From: Phoenix dactylifera
Taxonomy: Eukaryota; Streptophyta; Magnoliopsida; Arecales; Arecaceae
Assembly (NCBI RefSeq): GCF_009389715.1
Contig: NC_052399.1
Span: forward strand, 17,859,646 to 17,923,645
Length of the DNA: 64,000 nt
Direction: 5' to 3'
Shown: piece by piece, positions 22,124 through 33,831 of the stretch
How the letters are laid out: every line of letters starts with the position of its first letter
Position numbering within the stretch: the first letter of the stretch is position 1
The notes under the pieces: generated by a model
The model's input: only the letters and a program-made list of their open reading frames with translations
Told to the model about the DNA's origin: nothing
Database searches by the model: none
Program-made: the position numbers and the translations under genes

Positions 22124-24541
22124 AATTCAGAGTTTGCATCAATGAATCGAAATTTTTTGCCAAATTCATGGTTCCCAACTTGGTTATCTGCTGAAAAGCT
22201 CCTCGTGGATTGTGTACCTTTAGGTGAACTTGTTCATGACTCATTGTTCAGCCATTTAATGGCACTCCAAGTAATAAAGAGAAATTCACCAGTCTTCTAT
22301 CTTCTTGCTCGTGTACATAAATGCAAATTAGCTATGCATTGTTCTGGCTGCTAAGAGGCTATTTCATCTGACATTTGTTTGCAATGGAAGCAAGAGCTGT
22401 GATGCCTTTGTCGTGAGTGTATCTTTCCTGTGAGGTATTGGTACGATATTCATGTTTCTTGTCAGTTGAGTAAGTTGTGTTCTTTGATTCAAACTGGTGC
22501 AACTTATGTATCATGTGCTTGTTGCTGAGGTTTTGATGTAAGTGAGCTAAGGAGTCTTATTACGGTGAATTTTCCAGGATACATGGACCGTAATATAGCC
22601 CCAAAAGAAAAGAAAAATAAAGAAAAACTTGTCCGAGAGGTTTGCTTATTAGCCTGTGTTTGATGATTGATTCGACCTATTCCCTTCAAGAACCGTGAGA
22701 TTCTACATGGTATGGTCCTGCTTAACTGCAAGAACTTGATCCTGTTTAATTGCTTTATTGTCTGGCTTGTAGAAGTTGTTCGCTCCTTAAACTATGGACG
22801 GCTAAATTATCATGGTCAGCAAAAACCATTGAGCTTGCAATAGCAGGTCTGTGATATCCAGGGAATCAAAAATGCGATGTGAAGAATGAAATTCACATAA
22901 CTATTGGTGGTGTTGTCTTGTTGCATACATTGTCATTTGTGATGCCGATATTCATCCCAAACCATTTGAAAATTTTGTCAAGAAAAAAAAAAGTTGTGAG
23001 ATTCGTGAGTACATTTGCGCAGAGATTATTCTTGAAGGGGAAATGCTGAAGAAATAAATGAGAGCAACCGGTTCACTTCCATTGCACCAAGTCTTCTTGT
23101 CAAATAATCAGGTACTGTTCTATCCTCATTTGAGTTGCATGCTCCGATGATGTGGGAGTGAGGGAGGGAATGCTATAGCATAACATCATGGAAGAAAAGG
23201 CTGCTATTTAATCTCCTGTTTCATAGATACTAGATTATTCAGAAATGTGAAGCAGCTGATATGTAACCTGTTGGAAAATTTTCAAATTATATATATGTGT
23301 GTGTGTTTGTGTGTTTTGGATGTTGTTTTTTTTTTTTGAAGGAAAGAAGGTGAAAAGATGTGACTTTAGAAAGATAGTTGAGAGTGAAAAAGATGACTCT
23401 TTGAATAGACACAAATGGTGAATGTCTGAAAAAAGGTGAATCTTTACGTTAAAAGGAGGTGACTCTACAGTCTAAAAAGTGGTGACTATTCAAACAAATA
23501 TTTTAACCGTTTGAAGAGATACGAAGAACACTAAAAAAATTTTATTGTAGAAAAATTACCACAATATATTCATTCATTCTTTCTCAAATTTTGTCTCTTT
23601 TTAATCTTTTCTTAGTCATTCTTTCTTTCTCAAATTTTGTCTCCTTTTAGTTTTGCCATTATAGCCAAACTTTTAGAGTTTTCTGGTTTGATATCCGTAG
23701 TGCAAAAAGCTATCAAATAAACACTTTTTTCTGGGCTCCCATTGTATTATGGAAACAAATTTGTTGATTCTTTTTGCACACAAGTGGTAGGGACAAATAT
23801 TGTCTTAAGAAAAACTAACATTGTATGACGTTGAAACGTGCCTTGGAGCTTTTTTCCTTTCTTACTTTTTCATTCCCTAGTTCCTACGTAACCTCTCTAT
23901 TATTCCGGTCCGACGGTATATGGTATGGGGTCGGTGAAGGATGGAAGTTCAGGAGCAACGGGACATTTACGCATCAGCCTTTCCATGCTCTTCTTTGTGC
24001 TTGATTTTTATGTTACGTCAAGCATTTCTCATGGAGCTAAAGCTGCTGGGCTGGTGGGGAAAATGTGCGAACAGACGCTACCATGTCATGGAGCTAAAGC
24101 TGCTGATCGCAAAAGTGGCTCAAATTTTCTGAGTCGTCGGGTATTGCAGGTGCTGTTGGCCCCAGGAAAAAGTCAAAATGTTTCTTTGCAGAGACGATGG
24201 TTTCCATATTGTTCTTAAGGTGAGGTCCGTTCTCGCGTGGCAGAAGATGCTTGGTGCAATTCATGAGGCTGTGCCATTAAATGCCATGCCATCTAATACT
24301 CATCGGATCATTTGATTGCCTGTCTCTTTCCAGTTCCCACATTTGGAGGAGGGAGAGTATAGAAGTAGCACTCCATGATATTTTAGTCTTGCTTCTAAGA
24401 AGAAGTACTGTCTTCATAACATTACTCTTTCCTACTTCTGAGATGCAACTTGGTTTCTGCTATCTTGGAATTCACACTTGCTGCATCTATCAAGCTTTGG
24501 CTAGGCAGTGCAATTTGGACATGCATTCAAAAGGTGCCCGA
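22124..24541. other. UROD 3' UTR and downstream region, copy 1
   Basis: The probable 3' UTR follows the stop, with AATAAA-like signals near 22271 and further along. A GT microsatellite lies near 23293-23315. Two 20-bp copies of TCATGGAGCTAAAGCTGCTG lie near 24028 and 24086. A frame of 97 codons (23925-24218) spans these repeats, but I recognise nothing in it and do not call it a gene. The tandem-duplication junction is at the right edge. Confidence 0.55.
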
Positions 24542-25823
24542 GTTTCAAGTGCTATAGGATAAATTTCGAAATATTATCTCTTCTTATGACAAACTCTTTA
24601 TTATAATTATTGCATGAATGCATACCTGGGTATCTTTTCACCAAAGAGTCCGAACTGTATCTTTCACGCGAAAGAACTGGTGATCTTCTTCTGTGACATC
24701 GGCGATTGGATCGTGCTCCGCACAGATCTCAAAGCACTCTTAATCTTTGCATCTATCAATTTGTGCATATCTCAAAGCAACCATTACACAATTCATCGGT
24801 AGATTCATGCAAAGAAAGATGAATTCTTATTTAGCATGAAATATACAACCCTGTCTCTCAACCAAAATGACAATATGATGTTGAAAACTTTAGTTAACCC
24901 TATGATCCAACAATACTGTGACAGCAAATATGTTACCCAATAACCTTGTAGCCTTATTCCAATTGGAAAGAAATGCAAGAAAGGCTTCCAATTCCCGAGT
25001 AGATGGTTATTGTTGTGGTTCAAATTTGGCCCGAGGGTGACCATGCCGGAGGAGTCGAGAGAGCTGCCAGCTGGAGCAGAGAAAATAGAGCCACCTCCCA
25101 TGGGACGACGTTCCTGCACAAAGCCTCACCAGTGGTTTCGGTAAAGGCTTCCGGCACTCAAGTTAGAGTAGATCTTAATTGGTCAAAAAGTCTCCTAGGT
25201 GTTACCCGATGGAGCTATTTATAGTCCCCGTAAAGGTGCCCAGGTGGCGGAGGTATGACCCATCCTCATCATGCGAGGAGATGGATTTTAGACAGATGGC
25301 GCGCAGCTAGAGCTTGCTTGAGGCGCACGGCATAGGCCATTCCTGTGACCAATAAAGCGTTCATAGGTGTGGCAACATATGGTTCTTGATTGATATATCG
25401 TGGCGTGGCTAGCAAGCAAAGCATGGTGCGGTGAGGCTGCTGTAGGGCATGGCTGCAGCATGTAGACGATGAGATCGGCCTTCTGAGGTCGGCTCGATCT
25501 TCTGAGGTTGGCTCGACCTTCTGGGGCCGATCTGAATTGGGTGACTTCATGCCAAAAATAGGACGATCTATTATATCTCCCATGAGTCATCATGCCAAAC
25601 GTATCACTAATGAGTTTTCTTTTTATTGTCTGATAAGTGCAGAAAAAAGAAAAAAATCAGGAACCGGTTCAATAAAATCAAAGGTTCGAGGGTCGGTTAC
25701 ATGTAGGTTCTTCTGCAGGTCAAACTTGGAGGATAACCTTCTCTCTCTCAACGTATTTAAATTAAAAAACCAAAAAGAAGACAACGCATCCTCTATCCTC
25801 CTCTCGATCCGCCCTCTTGTTGA
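24542..25823. other. Junction and upstream region of DUF2358 gene, copy 2
   Basis: Starts at the duplication junction, so this DUF2358 copy has the first copy's UROD downstream region as its distal upstream sequence, whereas copy 1 has the 1-1224 flank. The nearest 1.28 kb, including the LTR-like block at 25011-25592 and the CT-rich leader, matches copy 1. Confidence 0.6.
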
Positions 25824-28800
25824 ATGGTTTCCCTCGTCCCTCTCGCGAGGATCGCCTCGATCCCGGGGGCGAAACCCTCTGCCGGCCGTCGGAGGGCCAG
25901 GCCAAGGGTCTGCGTCTGTGGGCGAGTCAAAGACGAGGAGGAGAAGGAGAGGGTCATTAGGGTTTCCGACCCTCTTCGAAGGACCGGCCTCTCCCCGCTC
26001 TTCTCCGGTCCCCTTCTACCCGGCGCTTCCTCCTCTTTCCCGTCTCCTTCTCCAACGCAGCAGCAGCAGCAGCGCGACGGCGACGAGGATAAGCAGAGAT
26101 ACTATGTGAATATGGGCTACGCGATCCGAACCCTGAGGGAGGACTTCCCCGATATCTTCCAGAGGGAACCCAGATTCGATATCTATAGGTTTGTCGCCTC
26201 CTCTACTATGAAAAATTTGATCTTTTTGGTTTTTTAAGCTTAGTTTTTTGACACTCGCTGGGTGATTCCTGTTTTCTGCTCCCTTTTTAGATGCCATCAA
26301 TTAATATTGTGAAATTAGAGGTACAAGATTCTTGGTTCTTGAGTTCACCATTGAGGAAAAACCAAAAAAAAAAAAGAAAAAGAAAAAAGAAGGCATGCTA
26401 GAATTAGTCAATATGCTTTAGAAGCGTTGGAGTTGGCAATTTGGAATCTTATGGGATGGTTTGGGATGTACGAGAGCGGTGAAATCAAGATGGATTTTTG
26501 CACCGCCAATGTAAAGTAGCAAGCTAGATGACAATAGTTAATTGAACAGACTCTGCAAGTTATAAAACTAGTAATCTGGAATCATAAGAGGCGATGCATA
26601 CCTAAGATAAGGTGCCCTTTGATTATAATACACCTATGGGAACTGTTGGTGGAAAAATGGACCACCCCACAAATGTAATTATAGCACCCAAATCCATCAG
26701 CAAGCTCGAGCTCATTCTAAGTGATCGGGCTCTTCCGCTCTCGAGCTCATCCTAAGTGATCGGGCTCTTCCGCTCTCGAGCTCATCCTAAGTGATCGGGC
26801 TCTTCCGCTCTCGAGCTCATAGACCAGAGAGCCGAGACCAGAGAGCCGAGACCAGAGAGCCGAGACCAGAAGGCCGAGACCAGAGAGCCGAGACCAGAGA
26901 GCCGAGACCAGAAGGCCGAGACCAGAAGGCCGAGCACAGCAGGCCAAGCCCATGCCTTAGCCAAATATCCAATTTCCACCTAACCCTCTAAGGGACCTGA
27001 CAACTCCACTACAACCTGCCGCTATCCCCAAGCCATCAAGGCATAAGATCTCCGCAGGTATTCGGCACGACCTGCCATTGCATGAGACCCCCTCAAGTCT
27101 CCGATGCACTCAGTCATTTAATGAACACGGCCCAAGACGATCTCCGGATCACTGAACCATCAGAGCGTATGGCTCTCCCTGACCGCCGATTCATTCGGTA
27201 ATAAATGCACTTACCATCCACGGACCCCAGGCCCACCACGGCCGGCGGTTCAACCACTTCAACAGGTCCGATCGATCGTGACAACTCTCTGATTCCGGTC
27301 TGATCCGGTCCCGTTCTCCATCACGCCATTAATGGGCCAAATCGTGCCCAATTATTACAGAACGGGACAAACCTACTGTCACCTCCCAGGTAACCGAATC
27401 CTCCTATAAAAGGGAACCTGGGGGGAAGAGGAAAGGGGGACAAAAACGGGAGGAAAAACCCGAAGCCGGAGAGAACCCTCCTAGACCGGGTGGAAAGAAG
27501 TAAACAACACAGACAATTGAGGAAACTGATCCTCTTGATTTTATCCAAATATTCTCTCTGTCTTCTCCACATACTCTCTTCCCCGCTCTCTCCACATATT
27601 CGCCCCCTCTGACTTAGGCATCGGAGGGCCGGCGCCGGGGAGCCCGGCCACCGGCTTTTTTGCAGGACAGGACAGGACTGGACGCACCACCCCTCTTCGG
27701 ACGCTCCCACGCCCCACGGTGGAGGACGCAGCCGACCGGCGCACCGCCGTCCGCCCCCTGCAGCAGCGGAGCTCCTCCTTCCTCGGCTTCGCGGCGGCCC
27801 CTGGGTCCAATTTCCAGCAACAGTTGGCGCTAGAGGAAGGGCCCGAGTTCGCTGCCATGAAGCTAAGAAGCAAAGGGGCTTCCAATGCCTCTCGACGTCC
27901 TCCACCTAGCCCGGAGCGTTCCGTCCGAAACCCATCACCTCCGACCGAGTCAGTTCATCAAGTTCGGCCGGAGCAGTTTGATGCCCTGGTGCAACAAGTG
28001 CAAGCCTTGGCTACCGCTGTCCAAAGCTTGCAACCCAGGGGCATCCCAACGGCACCGCCTCCTCCGGCTCCAGTTCAACCGGAGCCCCCTACAAGCGGGT
28101 TTCCCCTTCGAGTATCATGCTCCAAGTCCCAAACGCTCAGTCCAAAATTCACCATCAAGATCTCCGATAGATCAAGTTCCACAAGTCCAACTCGAGCACT
28201 TCGATGCGCTTGTGCAGTAAGTCCAAGCGCTAGCTATTTGCAGCCCAAAGCCTGCAACAAGTGGAGGCCCCTCCTGTGCCGCCTCCACGGAATCATGTGA
28301 AGCAGAGGAAGAAACTTTCTCCTGACTCCCGAGCCATCTCGAATCAGGCATGGCTCCCGCTGCAACGACGTATGTGGGGGCAACCAGTGAGAAGTAGTAG
28401 TCCAAGTCTCACGTCAACGAGTTGGGGGGAAAGAGAAATAAAAGCTGAGGTCTGGAGAAGGAAAGTTATGGAGCTTTAAAATGGGATTGTAAGCCTCTGT
28501 GACAAAGGGTACAGCCCCATTAAATCCCATTATCCTTCCAAGTCTTCTGTCTTCCGGCAGCAAGCAAGAAACCAGCATGTAATCCCTCCTTACGGGCGTA
28601 AGTCCTTGGGACGGCGCCCGCGACATTGCTCCCCTTTCAGAGCGTCGCCATCACTGAAGCCCCCGTCGAGCTCATGCAGACCGAGCTCAGAAACCCGAGC
28701 GCAAAACACCTAAAAAATCAAGCCAAAGAAGGCCGGTGCCGAACCAAGTCCTGAGGGACTTCGAAGCTCGAGAGCTATCAAAATATCTCCAAAAGGTACA

Positions 28801-31800
28801 GGACGCCACTTTGGCTTCAAATAAATTCAATATTTTATCTATTTTCAGGTTAGCCAACGAGCTCGGCTCATTCTCCTACCCTGACCACGGTCAGGATGCC
28901 CTGAGACGTCAGGATGCCCCAATATATTGGGATGCCCTGCCACAACGGGATGCCCCGATTCGTCGGGATGGCCCGAGACATCGGGGTGCGGTCTTAAGTG
29001 ACCAGACGAGCTCGGCTCGTTCTCCATCGGCTTCCACCGTCGAGCTCGGCTCGTGCTCCCCGACTATGAGTTAGCGGTCCTCTCTGACCGGACGAGCTCG
29101 GCTCGTGCTCCATCGGCTATGAGTTAGCGGTCCTCTCTGACCGGACGAGCTCGGCTCGTGCTCCATCGGCTATGAGTTAGCGGTCCTCTTTGACCGGACG
29201 AGCTCGGCTCGTGCTCCTACCCTGAGACGTCAGGATGCCCCAATATATTGGGATGCCCTGCCACAACGGGATGCCCCGATCCGTCGGGATGGCCCGAGAC
29301 GTCGGGATATGAGTTAGCGGTCCTCTCTGACCGGACGAGCTCGGCTCGTGCTCCATCGGCTATGAGTTAGCGGTCCTCTCTGACCGGACGAGCTCGGCTC
29401 GTGCTCCATCGGCTATGAGTTAGCGGTCCTCTCTGACCGGACGAGCTCGGCTCGTGCTCCTACCCTGACCACGGTCAGGATGCCCCGAGACGTCGGGATG
29501 CCCCGAGACGTCGGGATGCCCCGATCCGTCGGGATGCCCCGAGACGTCGGGATGCCCCGGCTATAGGGACGCCCGAGACGTCGGGATATGAGTTAGCGGT
29601 CCTCTTTGACCGGACGAGCTCGGCTCGTGCTCCATCGGCTATGAGTTAGCGGTCCTCTCTGACCGGACGAGCTCGGCTCGTGCTCCAGCGGTCCTCTCTG
29701 ACCGGACGAGCTCGGCTCGTGCTCCATCGGCTATGAGTTAGCGGTCCTCTCTGACCGGACGAGCTCGGCTCGTGCTCCTACCCTGACCACGGTCAGGATG
29801 CCCCGAGACATCGGGATGCCCCGGCTATAGGGATGCTCGAGACATCAAGATGAGTAGCGGTCCTCTCTGACCGGACGAGCTCGGCTCGTGCTCCATCGTC
29901 TTCAGCCAACAAGCTCAGCCCGCTATTCTATTTTTGGATTTCTCTGCCGACGTCCCCAAATAACGGAGTCCGAGCAGAGAAGCGTCTTCAGTCGCCTCGG
30001 CGCAAGGACGCACACGGTACAAGGTACCCATTCATTTAATGTCTTTACATTCTCATTTATCTTTACTTGGACTTTTCTCTGCCGACGTCCTCAAAGAACG
30101 GAGTCCGAGCAGAGAAGCGTCTTCAGTCGCCTCGGCGCAAGGACGCACACGGTACAAGGTACCCATTCATTTAATATCTTTACATTCTCATTTATCTTTA
30201 CTTGGACTTTTCTCTGCCGACGTCCCCAAAGAACGGAGTCCGAGCAGAGAAGCGTCTTCAGTCGCCTCGGCGCAAGGACGCACACGGTACAAGGTACCCA
30301 TTCATTTAATGTCTTTACATTATTTTATTCTTGGACTTTTCTCTGCCGACGTCCCCAAAGAACGGAGTCCGAGCAGAGAAGCGTCTTCAGTCGCCTCGGC
30401 GCAAGGACGCACACGGTACAAGGTACCTATTCATTTAATGTCTTTACATTCTCATTTATCTTTACTTGGATTCTTCTCTGCCGACGTCCCCAAAGAACGG
30501 ACTCCGAGCAGAAAAAGCGTCTTCAGTCGCCTTGGTGTAAGAACGCTCACAGCACCAGGACGATCGATGACTGAACTACTTCCTTCGCCCGAGCCAAAAA
30601 GCAGCTCGGACTCGGAAGTCGGGGGTAGTGTTGGTGGAAAAATGGACCACCCCACAAATGTAATTATAGCACCCAAATCCATCAGCAAGCTCGAGCTCAT
30701 CCTAAGTGATTGAGCTCTTCCGCTCTCGAGCTCATCCTAAGTGATCGGGCTCTTCCGCTCTCGAGCTCATCCTAAGTGATCGGGCTCTTCCGCTCTCGAG
30801 CTCATCCTAAGTGATCGAGCTCTTCCGCTCTCGAGCTCATCCTAAGTGATCGGGCTCTTCCGCTCTCGAGCTCATCCTAAGTGATCGGGCTCTTCCGCTC
30901 TCGAGCTCATAGTCCAGAGAGCCGAGACCAGAGAGCCGAGACCAGAGAGCCGAGACCAGAAGGCCGAGACCAGAGAGCCGAGACCAGAGAGCCGAGACCA
31001 GAAGGCCGAGACCAGAAGGCCGAGCACAGCAGGCCAAGCCCATGCCTTAGCCAAATATCCAATTTCCACCTAACCCTCTAAGGGACCTGACAACTCCACT
31101 ACAACCTGCCGCTATCCCCAAGCCATCAAGGCATAAGATCTCCGCAGGTATTCGGCACGACCTGCCATTAATGCATGAGACCCCCTCAAGTCTCCGATGC
31201 ACTCAGTCATTTAATGAACACGGCCCAAGACGATCTCCGGATCACTGAACCATCAGAGCATATGGCTCTTCCTGACCGCCGGTTCATTCGGTAATAAATG
31301 CACTTACCATCCACGGACCCCAGGCCCACCACGGCCGGCGGTTCAACCACTTCAACAGGTCCGATCGACCGTGACAACTCCCTGATTCCGGTCTGATCCG
31401 GTCCCGTTCTCCATCACGCCATTAATGGGCCAAATCGTGCCCAATTATTACAGAACGGGACAAACCTACTATCACCTCCCAGGTAACCGAATCCTCCTAT
31501 AAAAGGGAACCTGGGGGGAAGAGGAAAGGGGGACAAAAACGGGAGGAAAAACCCGAAGCCGGAGAGAACCCTCCTAGACCGGGTGGAAAGAAGTAAACAA
31601 CACAGACAATTGAGGAAACTGATCCTCTTGATTTTATCCAAATATTCTCTCTGTCTTCTCCACATACTCTCTTCCCCGCTCTCTCCACATATTCGCCCCC
31701 TCTGACTTAGGCATCGGAGGGCCGGCGCCGGGGAGCCCGGCCACCGGCTTTTTTGCAGGACAGGACTGGACGCACCACCCCTCTTCGGACGCTCCCACGC

Positions 31801-33831
31801 CCCACGGTGGAGGACGCAGCCGGCCGGCGCACCGCCGTCCGCCCCTTGCAGCAGCGGAGCTCCTCCTTCCCCGGCTTCGCGGCGGCCCCCGGGTCCAATT
31901 TCCAGCAACAGGAACAAAGCCGCATTAAATTTTTGCACCAATACTTGTCAGGTTGCAGGTTTCGAGAATGGAAGTAATGCTCTAGCATGGACCGATTTTT
32001 GTTATTGGGTTTGTTGAGAGTTTCAGATCTGATTCCAGCAATCAAATATATGCAAATTCAGATTTTTCAGCATTTGTAAATATTTATGCTGTAGATTGAG
32101 CCCATGACATCTATAGGCGACTAGACCTTGAAAAAGAGGGAAAGAAGAATCATATTGAGAAATATACAGCATCGAGTTCGCTTTAAAAAACAGAAATCTC
32201 TTTCCTTTTTTTTTTCCCCTAATGGAGGTGAGAGCTTTTAAGTTCTCTCCATAAGATATCTAACTGATACACTGTGTTAGATGAATCTCTCCTACTACTA
32301 GAAACAGAGAATTTAACGGAAGAGAATAAGGCAAAATATGGCATTCAGTCATATGAGACTTCTGAATTTACATGGGCGTTTTTTGTTTATTATTTTATAA
32401 ACAACTGGGTGAAAGGTTGCATAGTTTGGCTTTTTCTCTTTTTTAAGTTTTCGGTGCAGACATCTTGGCCATGTCCTTATCAAGTAATTTATCTTTGTAA
32501 TTAGATGTTGATGTCTGGTTTTCTAAGTTCCTATCGTCGATCCTCATAACACATGTACTCAACAAACAATTGTATGAAGAAGAAGGCCCTGATCAATGTT
32601 AAACTTATTTAAGATCGAAGTGCCCTTCATGAGGTCACTCAAAGTACATGCAGCGAGAATCCAGGACCGTATTCAGGAAAGTATAAAACACATTTTGAAA
32701 ATTAGTTTTTCCAGGAAAAGCATGTGTTCCTTTGATCCGAAAGTGTGAGTGTGTTCAGGCTTTTTAGTCATTCAGGTAAAGAACAATTTTTTCGTCAGGT
32801 TCCATTTGTCTAATAATCTTCTATTCCAGTTTCAGTGAATACCTTTAAATCAAGTCGAACAATAATTCTTACTTTTTTCTCAACCAATGAGTTGGTCCTG
32901 TAGGTTGAAGTAGAGTAAGTTTCAGACGATTATTCAATTTTATTTGAGATCAAGGGCCTTATTTCAGTGCAAGGGGATAAACTTGGAATCATGAATGTAC
33001 AGCTTTACTTCAGATCCTCTAAGCACTATGTACATATTGAAACTTGATATCGCATTATAACTTAAAATGCCTTTCCAAATCTCTCTGAAGATACATAGTT
33101 CCATTGTCAAATTATTTTCCTATTCAACATATGGGCCGTTTTGGAATACCAGGGATGCTAAGTTCATACCAGAATGCCAGAGTTGGTTGCTTATGTGTGG
33201 AAGGTGTCACCTTCAGGAATCTGTTCATGCTTTGCATTCTTTGATGTTACATTTTCGTCTGTTTTTGTTCAAAAAACACAATGATAATGTGAGGAAATTA
33301 TACTTAATGCTATTCTAAGATGCTTCTACTTTCTTGTTCAGAGATGATATTGTCTTCAAAGATCCTCTCAACACTTTTGTGGGCATTGACAACTACAAAC
33401 GAATTTTCTGGGCACTGCGACTCAATGGTCGTATTTTCTTCAAGGTCCTGTGGATTAATATAGGAAGCATATGGCAGCCAGCAGAGAACATTATCATGAT
33501 CCGTTGGATCGTTCATGGCATCCCCCGCGTACCATGGGAGAGCCATGGTCGCTTTGATGGCACCTCTGAGTACAAGCTCGATAAGAATGGAAAGGTCTTT
33601 GAGCATCGGGTTGACAATGTTGTTCTCAACTCACCCACCAAGTTCAGGATCTTGTCCGTAGAGGAGCTGATTCGATCACTTGGCTGCCCATCCACTCCAA
33701 GGCCAACTTATTTTGAGACATCATTATCGAAGGGCATATCGATCACGCCATTTCTGTTGAGATTCACATGGGTAAGATACTATCTTGCATTTTACCTAAC
33801 TCTTGCTTGGCAATGTGTCGCAAAAGATTGA
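25824..33831 (+). CDS. DUF2358 (NTF2-like) protein, predicted plastid, copy 2
   Basis: Exons 25824-26188 and 33342-33831 encode the same 284 residues as copy 1 with no coding change seen. The intron differs by one T in a T run near 26244. The transit-peptide-like N-terminus, Gln run, IYRDDIVFKDPL join and GTSEYKLDKNGK core are all present, so both copies look functional. Function unknown; NTF2-like folds often bind small ligands or partners, but nothing here says which. Confidence 0.88.
26644..27822 (+). repeat. 5' LTR, copy 2
   Basis: Begins TGTTGG, ends CAACA. Matches the copy 1 5' LTR; it carries three 35-bp units and TATAAAAG at 27405-27412. Confidence 0.92.
28839..29908 (+). repeat. Hairpin-rich minisatellite array, copy 2
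   Basis: Same modules and order as 5521-6590. That the unit number is unchanged in so unstable an array supports a very recent duplication or an artefact. Confidence 0.88.
29939..30548 (+). repeat. Five tandem 135-bp repeats, copy 2
   Basis: Same five units as 6621-7230, including the shortened third unit. Confidence 0.9.
30629..31910 (+). repeat. 3' LTR, copy 2
   Basis: Six 35-bp units as in the copy 1 3' LTR; followed by GGAAC. Confidence 0.92.

Larger units (their letters stand above)
1225..24541. repeat. First copy of a 23.3 kb tandem duplication
   Basis: Everything from 1225 recurs in the same order and orientation from 24542, shifted by 23317 at the start and 23320 at the end. The unit holds one DUF2358 gene and one UROD gene with all their introns and transposon insertions. 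The differences I found are single-base length changes in homopolymers: T runs near 2927, 14021, 14106, 19441 and 20997, a G run at 21966 and an A run near 23533. I saw no substitution in the parts compared by eye. The join between copies shares the 3-base overlap GTT with both outer edges. Confidence 0.97.
26644..31910 (+). mobile_element. Non-autonomous LTR retrotransposon (LARD-like), copy 2
   Basis: The same insertion as in copy 1, carried along by the duplication and not an independent event: same site, same GGAAC flanks (26639-26643 and 31911-31915), same 3 versus 6 units of the 35-bp repeat in the 5' and 3' LTR. LTRs are 26644-27822 and 30629-31910. The core has the gag-like remnant (27857-28300), the hairpin minisatellite (28839-29908) and five 135-bp repeats (29939-30548). 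Confidence 0.92.
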
